Counted from the stretch's first letter, positions 16,972 through 24,257 are shown. The stretch: DNA of 37,315 bases from Oscillospiraceae bacterium (GCA_015066465.1 SVOI01000022.1:1-37315); one strand, 5' to 3'. The notes: generated from the letters alone by a model not told the origin. A program made the numbers and translations.

Positions 16972-17550
16972 TTATTCAAGAGGAATATCTAAAATTGGTT
17001 GAAGCTGAATGCCGTTCAAAGCATTTTCAAGTGTTTTTTCTAAAAGTGTAAAGTCAGCAACACAAGAACAAGGCTTGTTTTTGAAACTATCTTGTCTGAA
17101 TGGTACAAAATACGTGTGCTTATAGTTCATTAAACTACCAATGTTTTTTCCGGCATTTGCGAGTGCATCGTTTGTAGAAACGGCAATTACAACTGGTCTT
17201 GCGTTTCTTAAATGTGCTTTTACTGCAAGTGTTACAGAAGTGTCTGCTATGCCGTTTGAGAGCTTTGCTAAAGTATTGCCAGTGCAAGGTGCAATTATTA
17301 AAGCATCAAGAAGTTTTTTAGGTCCTATAGGTTCAGCATCTTTAATGGTGTGAATAATATCTTTTTTAGTTATTCGTTTTAATTCATTCTGCCAGAATGA
17401 AGCTTCTCCAAATCTTGTGTCAAAGCTGTAAGCGTTTTCTGACATAATCGGAACTATATCGTAACCAGCTTTAACTAAATTTTCAATTTCTTTAAATACA
17501 CTTTTAAATGTGCAGAATGAACCACAAATTGCAAAGCCTACAGTTTTCAT
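16972..17550 (-). CDS. dpaB: Dipicolinate synthase subunit B
   Basis: With DpaA this flavoprotein-fold subunit makes dipicolinic acid from a lysine-pathway intermediate in the sporulating mother cell. The 192-residue protein starts TVGFAICGSFCTFK and has the flavoprotein (PPC decarboxylase-like) core DALIIAPCTGNTLAKL, SVTLAVKAHLRN and RPVVIAVSTNDAL, plus the family tail beginning NYKHTYFVPFRQD. Length is normal. Its ATG overlaps the dpaA stop (ATGA, 17547-17550), as expected for a two-subunit enzyme. A mother-cell sigma factor is expected to drive the pair, but I did not find a clear sigma-K box. Confidence 0.94.
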   Translation of the reverse strand: MKTVGFAICGSFCTFKSVFKEIENLVKAGYDIVPIMSENAYSFDTRFGEASFWQNELKRITKKDIIHTIKDAEPIGPKKLLDALIIAPCTGNTLAKLSNGIADTSVTLAVKAHLRNARPVVIAVSTNDALANAGKNIGSLMNYKHTYFVPFRQDSFKNKPCSCVADFTLLEKTLENALNGIQLQPILDIPLE

Positions 17551-18407
17551 TTGTTGCCACCACGCTTTTCAATAATTGGTAATATTGAACGACCTATAAT
17601 TTCACCAGCAGTTTTAGGTGCAACCCTTCCTGGTAACGAATTTGCTTTTATTACGTCAAAAGCGTATTCTTTTGCTGCCTGAAAATCTATCCCGAAAGGA
17701 GAAGAGGCGATTTCAATAAATAAGCATTCCTGATTTAAGTTTTTCATTTCGTCGTGACTCAAAACTTTTTCGGGTACAGTGTTTATAAGTGCATCAAAAG
17801 TGAATTCTTTTTTTGCTAATTCATTGAAGGTTGATATTTTGTAAAATTTTATAGAGGCATCTGCCAAATCTCTTTCTTTTCTTGCAAAAACCGTAACGTC
17901 TGCACCAAGATTTTTTAAGGTGCTTGCCAACACCTTTCCTACCTTGCCGTAGCCTAAGACGGCACACTTCATAGAGTGAATTGTAATAGGGAGATTTTTA
18001 ATAAGTATTTCTACAACGCCCTCTGCAGTAGGTATGGCGTTATATATAGCTAATTCTTCAAGTAAAAAATAGTCATGGAAGGCTACGCCTTTTTCATAAA
18101 GTGCTTCCTTGAAGCTTTCGGGTAATTGACCCCCAAAAATTGTGTGCTTGCTGTTTACGAGTGTCAATATATCTTTTATTTCTACCTTTTCTTCAAAAAG
18201 TGGTGCATTTAAGGTTAATCGGTCTTTTGTAAAAGGAAGAGGTAAAATTATATATTCAGCTTCGCTTAAAGCATCGCTTAGCATACTAAAACAATTAGTG
18301 TCATTAAATGCGTAATAGCATACCGAGTATTTTTTCTTTTCTAAATATTCACCAAGGTAAAGAGAACGTTCATCTCCACCTAAAATTAAAAAAGTGTTTT
18401 CTTTCAT
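17547..18407 (-). CDS. dpaA: Dipicolinate synthase subunit A
   Basis: The 286-residue protein has an N-terminal SpoVFA domain (FLILGGDERSLYLGEYL, then ILPLPFTKD) and a C-terminal NAD(P)-binding Rossmann domain with AVLGYGKVGKVLASTLKNLG followed by VTVFARK. It supplies the reductase part of dipicolinate synthesis. I place the start at the ATG at 18407 (MKENTFLILG) because GGGTG lies 6 nt upstream; an earlier in-frame ATG at 18425 overlaps this site. The Asd/DapA genes that follow dpaAB in Bacillus are not here. Its presence indicates the DpaAB route rather than the Etf-type route of some clostridia. Confidence 0.94.
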   Translation of the reverse strand: MKENTFLILGGDERSLYLGEYLEKKKYSVCYYAFNDTNCFSMLSDALSEAEYIILPLPFTKDRLTLNAPLFEEKVEIKDILTLVNSKHTIFGGQLPESFKEALYEKGVAFHDYFLLEELAIYNAIPTAEGVVEILIKNLPITIHSMKCAVLGYGKVGKVLASTLKNLGADVTVFARKERDLADASIKFYKISTFNELAKKEFTFDALINTVPEKVLSHDEMKNLNQECLFIEIASSPFGIDFQAAKEYAFDVIKANSLPGRVAPKTAGEIIGRSILPIIEKRGGNK

Positions 18408-18455
18408 TTTATTCACCCAATACATTTTATTCTGTAACTTAAGAAGTGTTACAAA

Positions 18456-18496
18456 ATAAAAAGAAACAAGGCCGCCGAAGCGACCAAGTTCCTTGT
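18456..18496 (-). terminator. Terminator of the HTH regulator gene
   Basis: On the minus strand GGTCGC-TTCG-GCGGCC (18470-18485) forms a UUCG-capped stem, with ACAAGG / CCTTGT outside it (18491-18496 and 18466-18471), followed by TTTCTTTTTATTTT. It lies about 50 nt past the HTH stop and separates it from dpaA. Confidence 0.75.
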
Positions 18497-18546
18497 ATTT
18501 AAAGGGGGAGAGAATATATCAACTTTATGAAAAAGGAGAGTTCTTT

Positions 18547-18792
18547 TTATTCAACGTCTAAAAGCCAAGCTACGTTTGTGTTAAGCACTTCTGCTAAAGC
18601 AACAACTTCAAAGTCTGAAACTGAACGAAGCTGACCTTCTAATTTTGAAAGACCAGAAGCATTGAGGTCTACACCACGAATTTGTAATTGAGTAAGCAAA
18701 TCTTTTTGCTTCATACCAATTTCTTTTCTTCTTGCTTCTACTTTTTTACCACAGATATTGCGGTCACCTAAAGGTTGTTTTCTGATTCTCAT
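18547..18792 (-). CDS. Small XRE-family helix-turn-helix regulator
   Basis: An 81-residue protein made almost entirely of one Cro/C1-type HTH domain. It has a basic N-terminus (MRIRKQPLGDRN), helix 1 (GKKVEARRKEIGM), the HTH (QKDLLTQLQIRGV, then NASGLSKLEGQLRSV) and helix 4-5 (EVVALAEVLNTNVAWLLD). No effector domain is present. GAGG lies 7 nt before the ATG. It is divergent from pncB, with a 330-nt gap containing its promoter, a 135-nt leader and a perfect inverted repeat (18845-18864) that could be its own operator. Target genes cannot be named from sequence. Confidence 0.85.
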   Translation of the reverse strand: MRIRKQPLGDRNICGKKVEARRKEIGMKQKDLLTQLQIRGVDLNASGLSKLEGQLRSVSDFEVVALAEVLNTNVAWLLDVE

Positions 18793-18844
18793 AATATTGC
18801 CTCACTTTCACATATTAATTGAAATTTAAGTGCGTGGGGTAATG

Positions 18845-18864
18845 GTGAGTGAGCAATCACTCAC
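18845..18864. promoter_or_regulatory. Perfect 8-bp inverted repeat in the HTH leader, candidate operator
   Basis: GTGAGTGA (18845-18852) and TCACTCAC (18857-18864) flank GCAA. It lies about 53 bp upstream of the HTH start codon and downstream of its proposed promoter, a position suited to autorepression. It could instead act as an RNA hairpin, since no T run follows. Confidence 0.5.
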
Positions 18865-18872
18865 AACATCTT

Positions 18873-18906
18873 AAAAAATATATTGCTTCTTTCGAAGCGT
18901 ATATTT
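18873..18906 (-). terminator. Possible attenuator hairpin in the HTH leader
   Basis: On the minus strand AAATATA-C-GCTTC (18906-18894) pairs with GAAGC-AA-TATATTT (18889-18876), a 12-bp stem plus one wobble pair and one bulge, with a GAAA tetraloop, running into six T residues (18873-18878). This has the form of an intrinsic terminator inside the 5' leader of the HTH gene, suggesting controlled read-through. Confidence 0.5.
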
Positions 18907-18933
18907 TCTTGGGTGGTTCTTTATCTTGGTTTC

Positions 18934-18962
18934 ATCTTAGCACACTTTTTTAATTCTGTAAA
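18934..18962 (-). promoter_or_regulatory. Promoter of the HTH regulator
   Basis: TTTACA (18957-18962, minus strand) and TAAGAT (18934-18939) with a 17-nt spacer. A start near 18927 gives a leader of about 135 nt containing both hairpins described for this region. Confidence 0.55.
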
Positions 18963-19054
18963 GATATTTTAAAAAGAAAAAATAGATTTATGAATATTGT
19001 GAAAATATAACAAAAAATAATCCACATTTTGTACTTGTGAGAGCACTAAAAGGT

Positions 19055-19083
19055 TTGATTAGAAGTCGTATTTATGATAAAAT
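19055..19083 (+). promoter_or_regulatory. Promoter of pncB
   Basis: TTGATT (19055-19060) and TAAAAT (19078-19083) are separated by 17 nt, giving a start near 19090, about 29 nt before the pncB ATG. No riboswitch fits in so short a leader. The remainder of the gap to the HTH promoter (18963-19054) is AT-rich with no feature I can support. Confidence 0.6.
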
Positions 19084-19118
19084 AAGCGATAGATACAATA
19101 ATATATAGGGTGAAAAAT

Positions 19119-20555
19119 ATGAAAACAAAAAACTGGTTATTTTCAGATTATAGTTGTCTTTCAATGGCAGAGGGTTTGCTTTCTGCTAAGGTAGAGAATA
19201 CTCACGTTGTTTATGATATGTTTTTCCGAGAAATTCCCAATAATGGCGGTTTTGCTGTTATGGCTGGTCTTTCTGTATTGATTGAGGAATTAAAAAAACT
19301 TAAATTTACAGATGATATTCTCACTTCTTTGGGGCAGGATGGATTTTCTGAAAAACTTATAGATTATTTAAGAAACTTTAAGTTTTCTTGCGATATTTAC
19401 GCTGTCCCTGAGGGTACACCTGTGTTTCCTAATGAACCTATTGTTAAGGTTTGTGGTCCTGTTATTCAGGTTCAGCTTATTGAAACACTCATTTTAAATA
19501 TAATAAACCACCAGACACTTATTGCTACCAAGGCTAACAGGGTAGTGAGAGCTGCTCAGGGTAAAAGTGTTATAGAAATGGGCGCAAGGCGTTCTCAAGG
19601 CTTCGATTCTGCAATGTATGGTGCAAGAGCAGCTTACATTGGTGGTGTTTCTGCAACAACGCTTTATAATGCTTCAAAAGAGTTCAACATTCCATCGGTT
19701 GCACCTATGAGTCATAGCTGGGTTCAGCTTTTTGATGACGAATTAGAGGCTTTTAAGCTTTACCTTGAAGAACACGGCGAAGATGGTATGCTTTTAGTTG
19801 ATACCTATGATACGTTAGAGAGTGGTGTAAAAAATGCTGTTGAAGCATTTAATTCTGTGCTCGTTCCAAAAGGCTTAAGACCAGCGGGAATTATAATTGA
19901 TAGTGGCGATATGACGTATCTCTCAAAGCGTGCAAGAAGAATTTTAGACGAAGCAGGCTTTCCGGATTGTGATATTTACGCTTCAAATTCACTTGATGAA
20001 GTTCTTATTAAGGATATGATTAATCAGGGTGCTAAAATTGACGGCTTCATAGTTGGTGAGAAGCTTATAACTTCAGCATCTTCACCTGTTTTAGATGGTG
20101 TTTATAAATTATGTGAAACTGAAAAGAACGGCGAAAGAATACCAGCTATTATGGTAAGTAACAACGTAAATAAAATAACCACACCTTGCTCGAAACGTGT
20201 GTGGCGACTTTTTGATATGGAATCTGGTAAAGCGATAGCAGACGTTCTGACACTCTCAGATGAAAGTATTGATGCTGAAAAAACATATTCGCTTTTTGAT
20301 CCTGATTTTACATGGAAAAGAAAAACTGTTGATAATTTTGTTGCAAGAGAATTGCTTGTTACAATATTTAAGGATGGCGAGTGTGTTTATAATATACCAT
20401 CTTTAGAAGATATACGTGCTTATTGCAATGAGCAGGTTTCAACTCTCTGGGATGAAGTAACAAGATTTGAAAATCCACATAAATACTATGTAGATTTCTC
20501 TGGTAAGCTCTGGGGCGTAAAGCAACGCCTTATTGAGAAAAATTCAAAGTTTTAG
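19119..20555 (+). CDS. pncB: Nicotinate phosphoribosyltransferase
   Basis: First enzyme of NAD salvage from nicotinate: nicotinate + PRPP (+ ATP) gives nicotinate mononucleotide. The 478-residue protein has the family segments NHQTLIATKANRVVRAA (near 130), EMGARRSQGFDSAMYGARAA, and APMSHSWVQLF holding His199, the expected phosphorylated histidine. IIIDSGDMTYLSKRARR marks the phosphate-binding region, and a Trp-rich C-terminal domain follows. It is of the longer Gram-positive type. The ATG at 19119 has AGGGTG 6 nt upstream; a GTG at 19110 in frame overlaps that site. It overlaps the ribosome binding site of the next gene, so the two form an operon. Confidence 0.94.
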   Translation: MKTKNWLFSDYSCLSMAEGLLSAKVENTHVVYDMFFREIPNNGGFAVMAGLSVLIEELKKLKFTDDILTSLGQDGFSEKLIDYLRNFKFSCDIYAVPEGTPVFPNEPIVKVCGPVIQVQLIETLILNIINHQTLIATKANRVVRAAQGKSVIEMGARRSQGFDSAMYGARAAYIGGVSATTLYNASKEFNIPSVAPMSHSWVQLFDDELEAFKLYLEEHGEDGMLLVDTYDTLESGVKNAVEAFNSVLVPKGLRPAGIIIDSGDMTYLSKRARRILDEAGFPDCDIYASNSLDEVLIKDMINQGAKIDGFIVGEKLITSASSPVLDGVYKLCETEKNGERIPAIMVSNNVNKITTPCSKRVWRLFDMESGKAIADVLTLSDESIDAEKTYSLFDPDFTWKRKTVDNFVARELLVTIFKDGECVYNIPSLEDIRAYCNEQVSTLWDEVTRFENPHKYYVDFSGKLWGVKQRLIEKNSKF

Positions 20556-20563
20556 AGGTTTCT

Positions 20564-21850
20564 ATGGTAAAAAAAATTAAAATAGGGCTTTCACGTTCAA
20601 GGTTATTTGATTTTCAAAATGTCGTGAGCTTTGTTGGCGAAGTCAGTGAGGCTTTTGATTTAAAGGAATTGAATAAGGCTCTCAGAATGCTTTCGGTAAA
20701 AGAACCGTTGATTGCTTCTGTAATTTCTCTTGATGATGAGAGTGACGCTTATTTGCAGCCTGAAAAAATACAACCCGTAATTGAGGTTGTAGAGAAAGAT
20801 GTTGATTCGTTTTTAAAAAAAGAGATTAATAAAGGTATTGATTTCAATCAATGCTTATTTAAGTTTTTCGTTGCAAATAAGAATACTCTTATAATTCTTT
20901 CTCATACAGTTGTTTCTGATTCAAAATCTCTTCTTATTTTGGCTAAAGAATTGCTTTCATTTTACAATAAAGAAAGTGTGGATATTGAACCTGAAGTGAT
21001 AAAACTCTTTTCAGAAGAAAGCGATTTACCTCTTTCGGTTGATTCTTTTGTGGCAGACAGAGTTACAGAGGTTCTTGATAATAACTATCTTCTGAAGCCT
21101 GAAAAGTTTACTTATGCAGATTATAGTAAAGCAAAAGAAAAGTTTTCTGAAAAGTATGGTGAACTTGAATTTTGTGATTATACCTTAGATGCTGAATTGT
21201 GTGACTCATTAAAAGCAAAATGCATTGATTTAAAAGTTGATTTTTCATCAGTGATTTTGTTTGCACTTGCCGAAGCGTTAAGTTTAAAAGAAAAATCGAA
21301 GAAAAAAATGCCGAGAATCAATCTTTTAACCGATAGACGACCATTTTTTATTGACAGAGCATCGTACTCTGTGGGTTGCTTTAATGGTAACGTTTCTTTA
21401 GACGTAACAAAAAGTGCTGGTTCTCTATCTGAAAGAGTAAAGAGTTTTCACGATTCTCTATATAAAAAAGCTTGTGTTTGCTTCAATACATTTTATAATG
21501 AGTTGTTTTTAAGTAAGCTTACGCCAGCTTTTCTTGATTCTTGTTTTATGTATAAAGCAGGGGTTTACCAAAACAAACACACAAAAAAACTTGCTACTCT
21601 TTATGGGTGCGAACAACAATTTTTACTTTCGTTTGAGTCTCAGAATCTTAATCAGAAGGCTTGGGAAAAACTCTCCACTTTCCACCACATAAGAGTAAAA
21701 GAACCCCATAAATCGAATTTTAACGTGTCTTTTTCGCTTATTCAAGGTAAAAAAACAACGCTTGTTTCGGAATGGAATTCCACCCGCTTTTCAAAGGATG
21801 AAATTGATAATCTTGTAGAAAATGCAATAGAATTTTTAAAGAAATTATAG
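20564..21850 (+). CDS. Condensation/acyltransferase-fold protein with an altered catalytic motif
   Basis: The 428-residue protein has the look of the CoA-dependent acyltransferase/condensation superfamily. An N-terminal half starts FDFQNVVSFVGEVSEAFDL, with a predicted alpha/beta core leading to LIILSHTVVSDSKSLLILAKELLSFY. A second half begins CDYTLDAELCDSLKAKCIDL and has a VGCFNGNV segment typical of the C-terminal subdomain. The canonical HHxxxDG reads HTVVSDS (114-120): the first His and the Asp align but the catalytic second His is Thr115 and Gly is Ser120. The protein may therefore be non-catalytic or use another chemistry. It starts 8 nt after the pncB stop with GAGG as ribosome binding site, and ends before a strong terminator. 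The fold assignment is by pattern and moderately sure; no substrate is proposed. Confidence 0.65.
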   Translation: MVKKIKIGLSRSRLFDFQNVVSFVGEVSEAFDLKELNKALRMLSVKEPLIASVISLDDESDAYLQPEKIQPVIEVVEKDVDSFLKKEINKGIDFNQCLFKFFVANKNTLIILSHTVVSDSKSLLILAKELLSFYNKESVDIEPEVIKLFSEESDLPLSVDSFVADRVTEVLDNNYLLKPEKFTYADYSKAKEKFSEKYGELEFCDYTLDAELCDSLKAKCIDLKVDFSSVILFALAEALSLKEKSKKKMPRINLLTDRRPFFIDRASYSVGCFNGNVSLDVTKSAGSLSERVKSFHDSLYKKACVCFNTFYNELFLSKLTPAFLDSCFMYKAGVYQNKHTKKLATLYGCEQQFLLSFESQNLNQKAWEKLSTFHHIRVKEPHKSNFNVSFSLIQGKKTTLVSEWNSTRFSKDEIDNLVENAIEFLKKL

Positions 21851-21888
21851 TTTTACAAACTTAATAAAATCAACGTTTTTGGCGTTTT

Positions 21889-21931
21889 AACCGAATTTGA
21901 CTTTATGAAGTCAAATTCGGTTATTTTTTTT
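21889..21931 (+). terminator. Strong intrinsic terminator before the dcw cluster
   Basis: A perfect 15-bp stem AACCGAATTTGACTT (21889-21903) / AAGTCAAATTCGGTT (21908-21922), TATG loop, followed by A and eight T residues. It insulates the dcw promoter that begins 23 nt later. Confidence 0.95.
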
Positions 21932-21953
21932 ATAAAAAACTTTCCTAAATCTA

Positions 21954-21982
21954 TTGACAATGGGGAACTGTGGGTATATAAT
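21954..21982 (+). promoter_or_regulatory. Perfect sigma-A promoter of the dcw cluster
   Basis: TTGACA (21954-21959) and TATAAT (21977-21982) with a 17-nt spacer, all consensus. The start near 21989 leaves an 80-nt leader to mraZ containing the repeated elements described next. So strong a promoter upstream of mraZ is usually held in check by MraZ. Confidence 0.92.
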
Positions 21983-21990
21983 AGGAGCAC

Positions 21991-22039
21991 GGTGGGGCAA
22001 AATCCCATAAAGTGACGTGAAAAACCCATAAAGTGGGGG
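21991..22039 (+). promoter_or_regulatory. Candidate MraZ operator repeats
   Basis: CCCATAAAGTG occurs exactly twice, at 22004-22014 and 22025-22035, with 21-bp period (two helical turns). GGTGGGG starts at 21991 and GTGGGGG at 22033. MraZ proteins are known to bind short direct repeats containing GTGG/TGGG or AAAGTG in their own promoter region. The position just after the start site and before mraZ fits autorepression. The repeat is seen; MraZ binding is inferred. Confidence 0.65.
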
Positions 22040-22069
22040 ATTTTAAGTTTTGAAAGGAAGGTGTAGGAA

Positions 22070-22492
22070 ATGACCTCTGGTATGTATAATCACAGCGTCG
22101 ATTCAAAAAATCGTTTCATAATTCCTGCACAGTTCCGTTCTGAGCTTGGCGACAGAATAATTCTCTTCCGTTCACCAGATGAGTCAAAATGTATTTATGT
22201 TTATACAGAAGAACGCTGGGAGGAAATTTGCAGAGAGATTGATAATCTTCCGCCTTCAGCGTCATCAAGACATTTACAAAGAGCGCTTCTTCACGCAGCT
22301 ATGCCTGTTGAGCTTGACAAAACAGGTAGAGTAACACTTAACCAGTCTTTTAAAGAATACGCTAATATCGTGAAAGATATTGTTATCGTAGGTGTGTCAA
22401 GCAGAATTGAAATCTGGGCACAAGAAGAGTGGGATAAAGAAGCAGAAAACTTTAATGAATGTCTCAAAAATGAAATTGAAATCAGATTCTAA
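22070..22492 (+). CDS. mraZ: Transcriptional regulator MraZ
   Basis: MraZ is a ring-forming SpoVT/AbrB-fold DNA-binding protein that represses the dcw cluster. The 140-residue protein has the two tandem swapped-hairpin repeats: NHSVDSKNRFIIPAQFR near residues 7-23 and MPVELDKTGRVTLNQSFKEY near 77-96, each with the D-x-K-x-R type signature. Between them are IYVYTEERWEEICREI and RHLQRALLHAA. An AAGGAAGG ribosome binding site precedes the ATG. It is the first gene of the cluster, next to its probable operators. Confidence 0.96.
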   Translation: MTSGMYNHSVDSKNRFIIPAQFRSELGDRIILFRSPDESKCIYVYTEERWEEICREIDNLPPSASSRHLQRALLHAAMPVELDKTGRVTLNQSFKEYANIVKDIVIVGVSSRIEIWAQEEWDKEAENFNECLKNEIEIRF

Positions 22493-22504
22493 GGAGAATG
22501 AAAG

Positions 22505-23428
22505 ATGGAGTTTAATCATATTTCAGTCCTTCTTAGAGAATCTGTTGAAGCACTTAATATTAAACCAGATGGCGTTTACGTTGATTGTACAGCAGGTGGC
22601 GGTGGTCACTCGGCTGAGATTCTTTCGCATCTTAATGAAAACGGCGAAATGTATCTGTTTGACCGTGACCCTGATGCAATAAAGGTTTTAACTGAACGCT
22701 TCAAGGGTGAGAGCAGAGTTAAAATAATTCACGATAATTATTGCAACATAAAGGTTGCACTTGATGTTTTAGGTGTAGCTTCAGTTGATGGTATTGTTGC
22801 AGACCTTGGTGTCAGCAGTTTTCAGCTTGATACTGCTGAGCGTGGCTTTTCATTCCATAACGACTCTTTGCTCGATATGAGAATGAGTAAACAAGGCTTG
22901 AGCGCAAAAGATGTTGTTAACACATATTCCGAAGATGAGCTTTGTCGTGTCATCTGGGATTATGGTGAAGAAAAATTTGCAAAAAAAATCGCTTCCAACA
23001 TAGTGAAAGCGAGAGAAATAAAAGAAATAGAAACAACCTTTGAATTAAGTGACATAATTTCAGCTTCAATCCCTGCAAAGTTCAAGCGTGATGGTCACCC
23101 GGCACGAAAAACCTTTCAGGCAATAAGAATTGAAGTCAATAACGAATTGGGTGGCTTGAAAGCAGTTCTTCCTGATATGTTTGGGTTGTTAAATAAAGAT
23201 GGGGTTTTAGCAATAATAACCTTCCATTCTTTAGAAGATAAAATTGTTAAAGATTATTTTGCAACACTCAAAAAGGGGTGTACCTGTCCTAAAGATTTTC
23301 CTGTTTGTGTTTGCGGGAATAAACCTAAAGCCATTGTTAAAAGCGGTGGCGTAAAAGCAGGGCAGAAGGAATTGGATAATAATAAAAGAAGTCGTAGTGC
23401 GAAGCTTCGCACAGCATTAAAACTATAA
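22505..23428 (+). CDS. rsmH: 16S rRNA m4C1402 methyltransferase RsmH (MraW)
   Basis: Methylates N4 of C1402 in the decoding centre of 16S rRNA using SAM. The 307-residue protein has SVLLRESVEALN, the SAM loop YVDCTAGGGGHSAEIL (near residues 25-41), DLGVSSFQLD, RGFSFHNDSLLDMRM, and the C-terminal signatures HPARKTFQAIRIEVNNEL and ITFHSLEDKIVK. The extra domain between (ELCRVIWDYGEEKFA) is present. AAGGAG lies 6 nt before the ATG, 12 nt after mraZ. All family hallmarks are intact. Confidence 0.97.
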   Translation: MEFNHISVLLRESVEALNIKPDGVYVDCTAGGGGHSAEILSHLNENGEMYLFDRDPDAIKVLTERFKGESRVKIIHDNYCNIKVALDVLGVASVDGIVADLGVSSFQLDTAERGFSFHNDSLLDMRMSKQGLSAKDVVNTYSEDELCRVIWDYGEEKFAKKIASNIVKAREIKEIETTFELSDIISASIPAKFKRDGHPARKTFQAIRIEVNNELGGLKAVLPDMFGLLNKDGVLAIITFHSLEDKIVKDYFATLKKGCTCPKDFPVCVCGNKPKAIVKSGGVKAGQKELDNNKRSRSAKLRTALKL

Positions 23429-23453
23429 ATTGTAAAAACAAGGGGAAAACGGA

Positions 23454-24101
23454 ATGACCAACTACCGTGAAACTTCAGCTTATGATTTGTCGCTCTTTGA
23501 GCCACAAGTTGTTGAGCCAAGAAGAGTAAGAGAAGCACAGCCTGTAAAGAGACAAGCTGTGAAAAAACAGACTAAAAAGCCTGTTAAAAAGACTCATACT
23601 AAAACTGTAACAAAAACACCTGCAAAAAAGCAGGGTATTGACTATACAAGACAAGCAAACAATACCGTGAAAAAGGTAGCAAATACAGTTGACCAGTATC
23701 AGCACACAGTTGCTCGTAATACACAAAAAGCAGCTGTTTCTTTAGGTTTAAAAAAGGCAATGTGTTGTCTTGCGGTGCTTTTTGCTTTTACTGTTGTAAA
23801 TCTTTATATGAATGCAGAATGTGATAAGCTTGATTCACAGATTGCAAATCTTCAGAACGAGGTTTCAATTGCTGAGGGCGAAACAGTAAGACTCAATGCA
23901 GAGCTTAACAGTATGGTAGATACTGAAAAAGTTATTGAATATGCAGAAACAAAGCTTGGTATGGTGAAGGCTGAAAGCTATCAGATTACGTATATCAATC
24001 TGTCACAAGGCGATGAATTTGTAGTTGCTGGTGACAAAGAAGTTTCTCAGGATAGTGGTCTTAAAACAGAAATTAAAGAGTTATTTGCATATATTTTCTA
24101 A
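23454..24101 (+). CDS. ftsL: FtsL-like cell division protein with a long basic N-terminus
   Basis: FtsL bridges DivIB/DivIC and the FtsW-PBP pair at the septum. The 215-residue protein has one transmembrane segment (about 102-119, CCLAVLFAFTVVNLYM), followed outside by a coiled coil (121-156, with DKLDSQIANLQNEV) and the short conserved EYAETKLGMVKAE. Position between rsmH and the PBP supports FtsL rather than DivIC. Unusual is the cytoplasmic N-terminus of about 100 residues, rich in Lys, Thr and Gln (KKQTKKPVKKTHTKTVTK), where Bacillus FtsL has about 35. A C-terminal extension of about 40 residues ends in KELFAYIF. AAGGGG lies 7-8 nt before the ATG. A terminator follows. Confidence 0.82.
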   Translation: MTNYRETSAYDLSLFEPQVVEPRRVREAQPVKRQAVKKQTKKPVKKTHTKTVTKTPAKKQGIDYTRQANNTVKKVANTVDQYQHTVARNTQKAAVSLGLKKAMCCLAVLFAFTVVNLYMNAECDKLDSQIANLQNEVSIAEGETVRLNAELNSMVDTEKVIEYAETKLGMVKAESYQITYINLSQGDEFVVAGDKEVSQDSGLKTEIKELFAYIF

Positions 24102-24119
24102 AAAATAAATACATTATAT

Positions 24120-24148
24120 GGGGAGTTGAGATTCTCAACTCCTTTTTT
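24120..24148 (+). terminator. Intrinsic terminator inside the dcw cluster, after ftsL
   Basis: GGAGTTGAG (24122-24130) pairs with CTCAACTCC (24134-24142) across a 3-nt loop and runs into TTTTTT. It should end most mraZ-rsmH-ftsL transcripts before the PBP gene, which has its own promoter downstream. Confidence 0.88.
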
Positions 24149-24180
24149 ATTGAAAATATGTAAAAGTGCGTTAGAATTTC

Positions 24181-24209
24181 TTTACATATTGCATTATATA
24201 TGGTATAAT
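24181..24209 (+). promoter_or_regulatory. Internal promoter for the PBP-mur-fts block
   Basis: TTTACA (24181-24186) and TATAAT (24204-24209), 17-nt spacer. The start at about 24216 is some 42 nt before the PBP start codon. Together with the preceding terminator it makes the peptidoglycan genes a separate transcription unit. Confidence 0.8.
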
Positions 24210-24257
24210 ATTTTTAATTATGCGATATAACTCATTTCATAATAAAAGGGGGTAACT

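Noticed and set aside
18511-18618. A short plus-strand ORF starting ATGAAAAAGGAG near the HTH gene
   Set aside because: Only about 35 codons, antisense to the HTH coding region, and no proper ribosome binding site.
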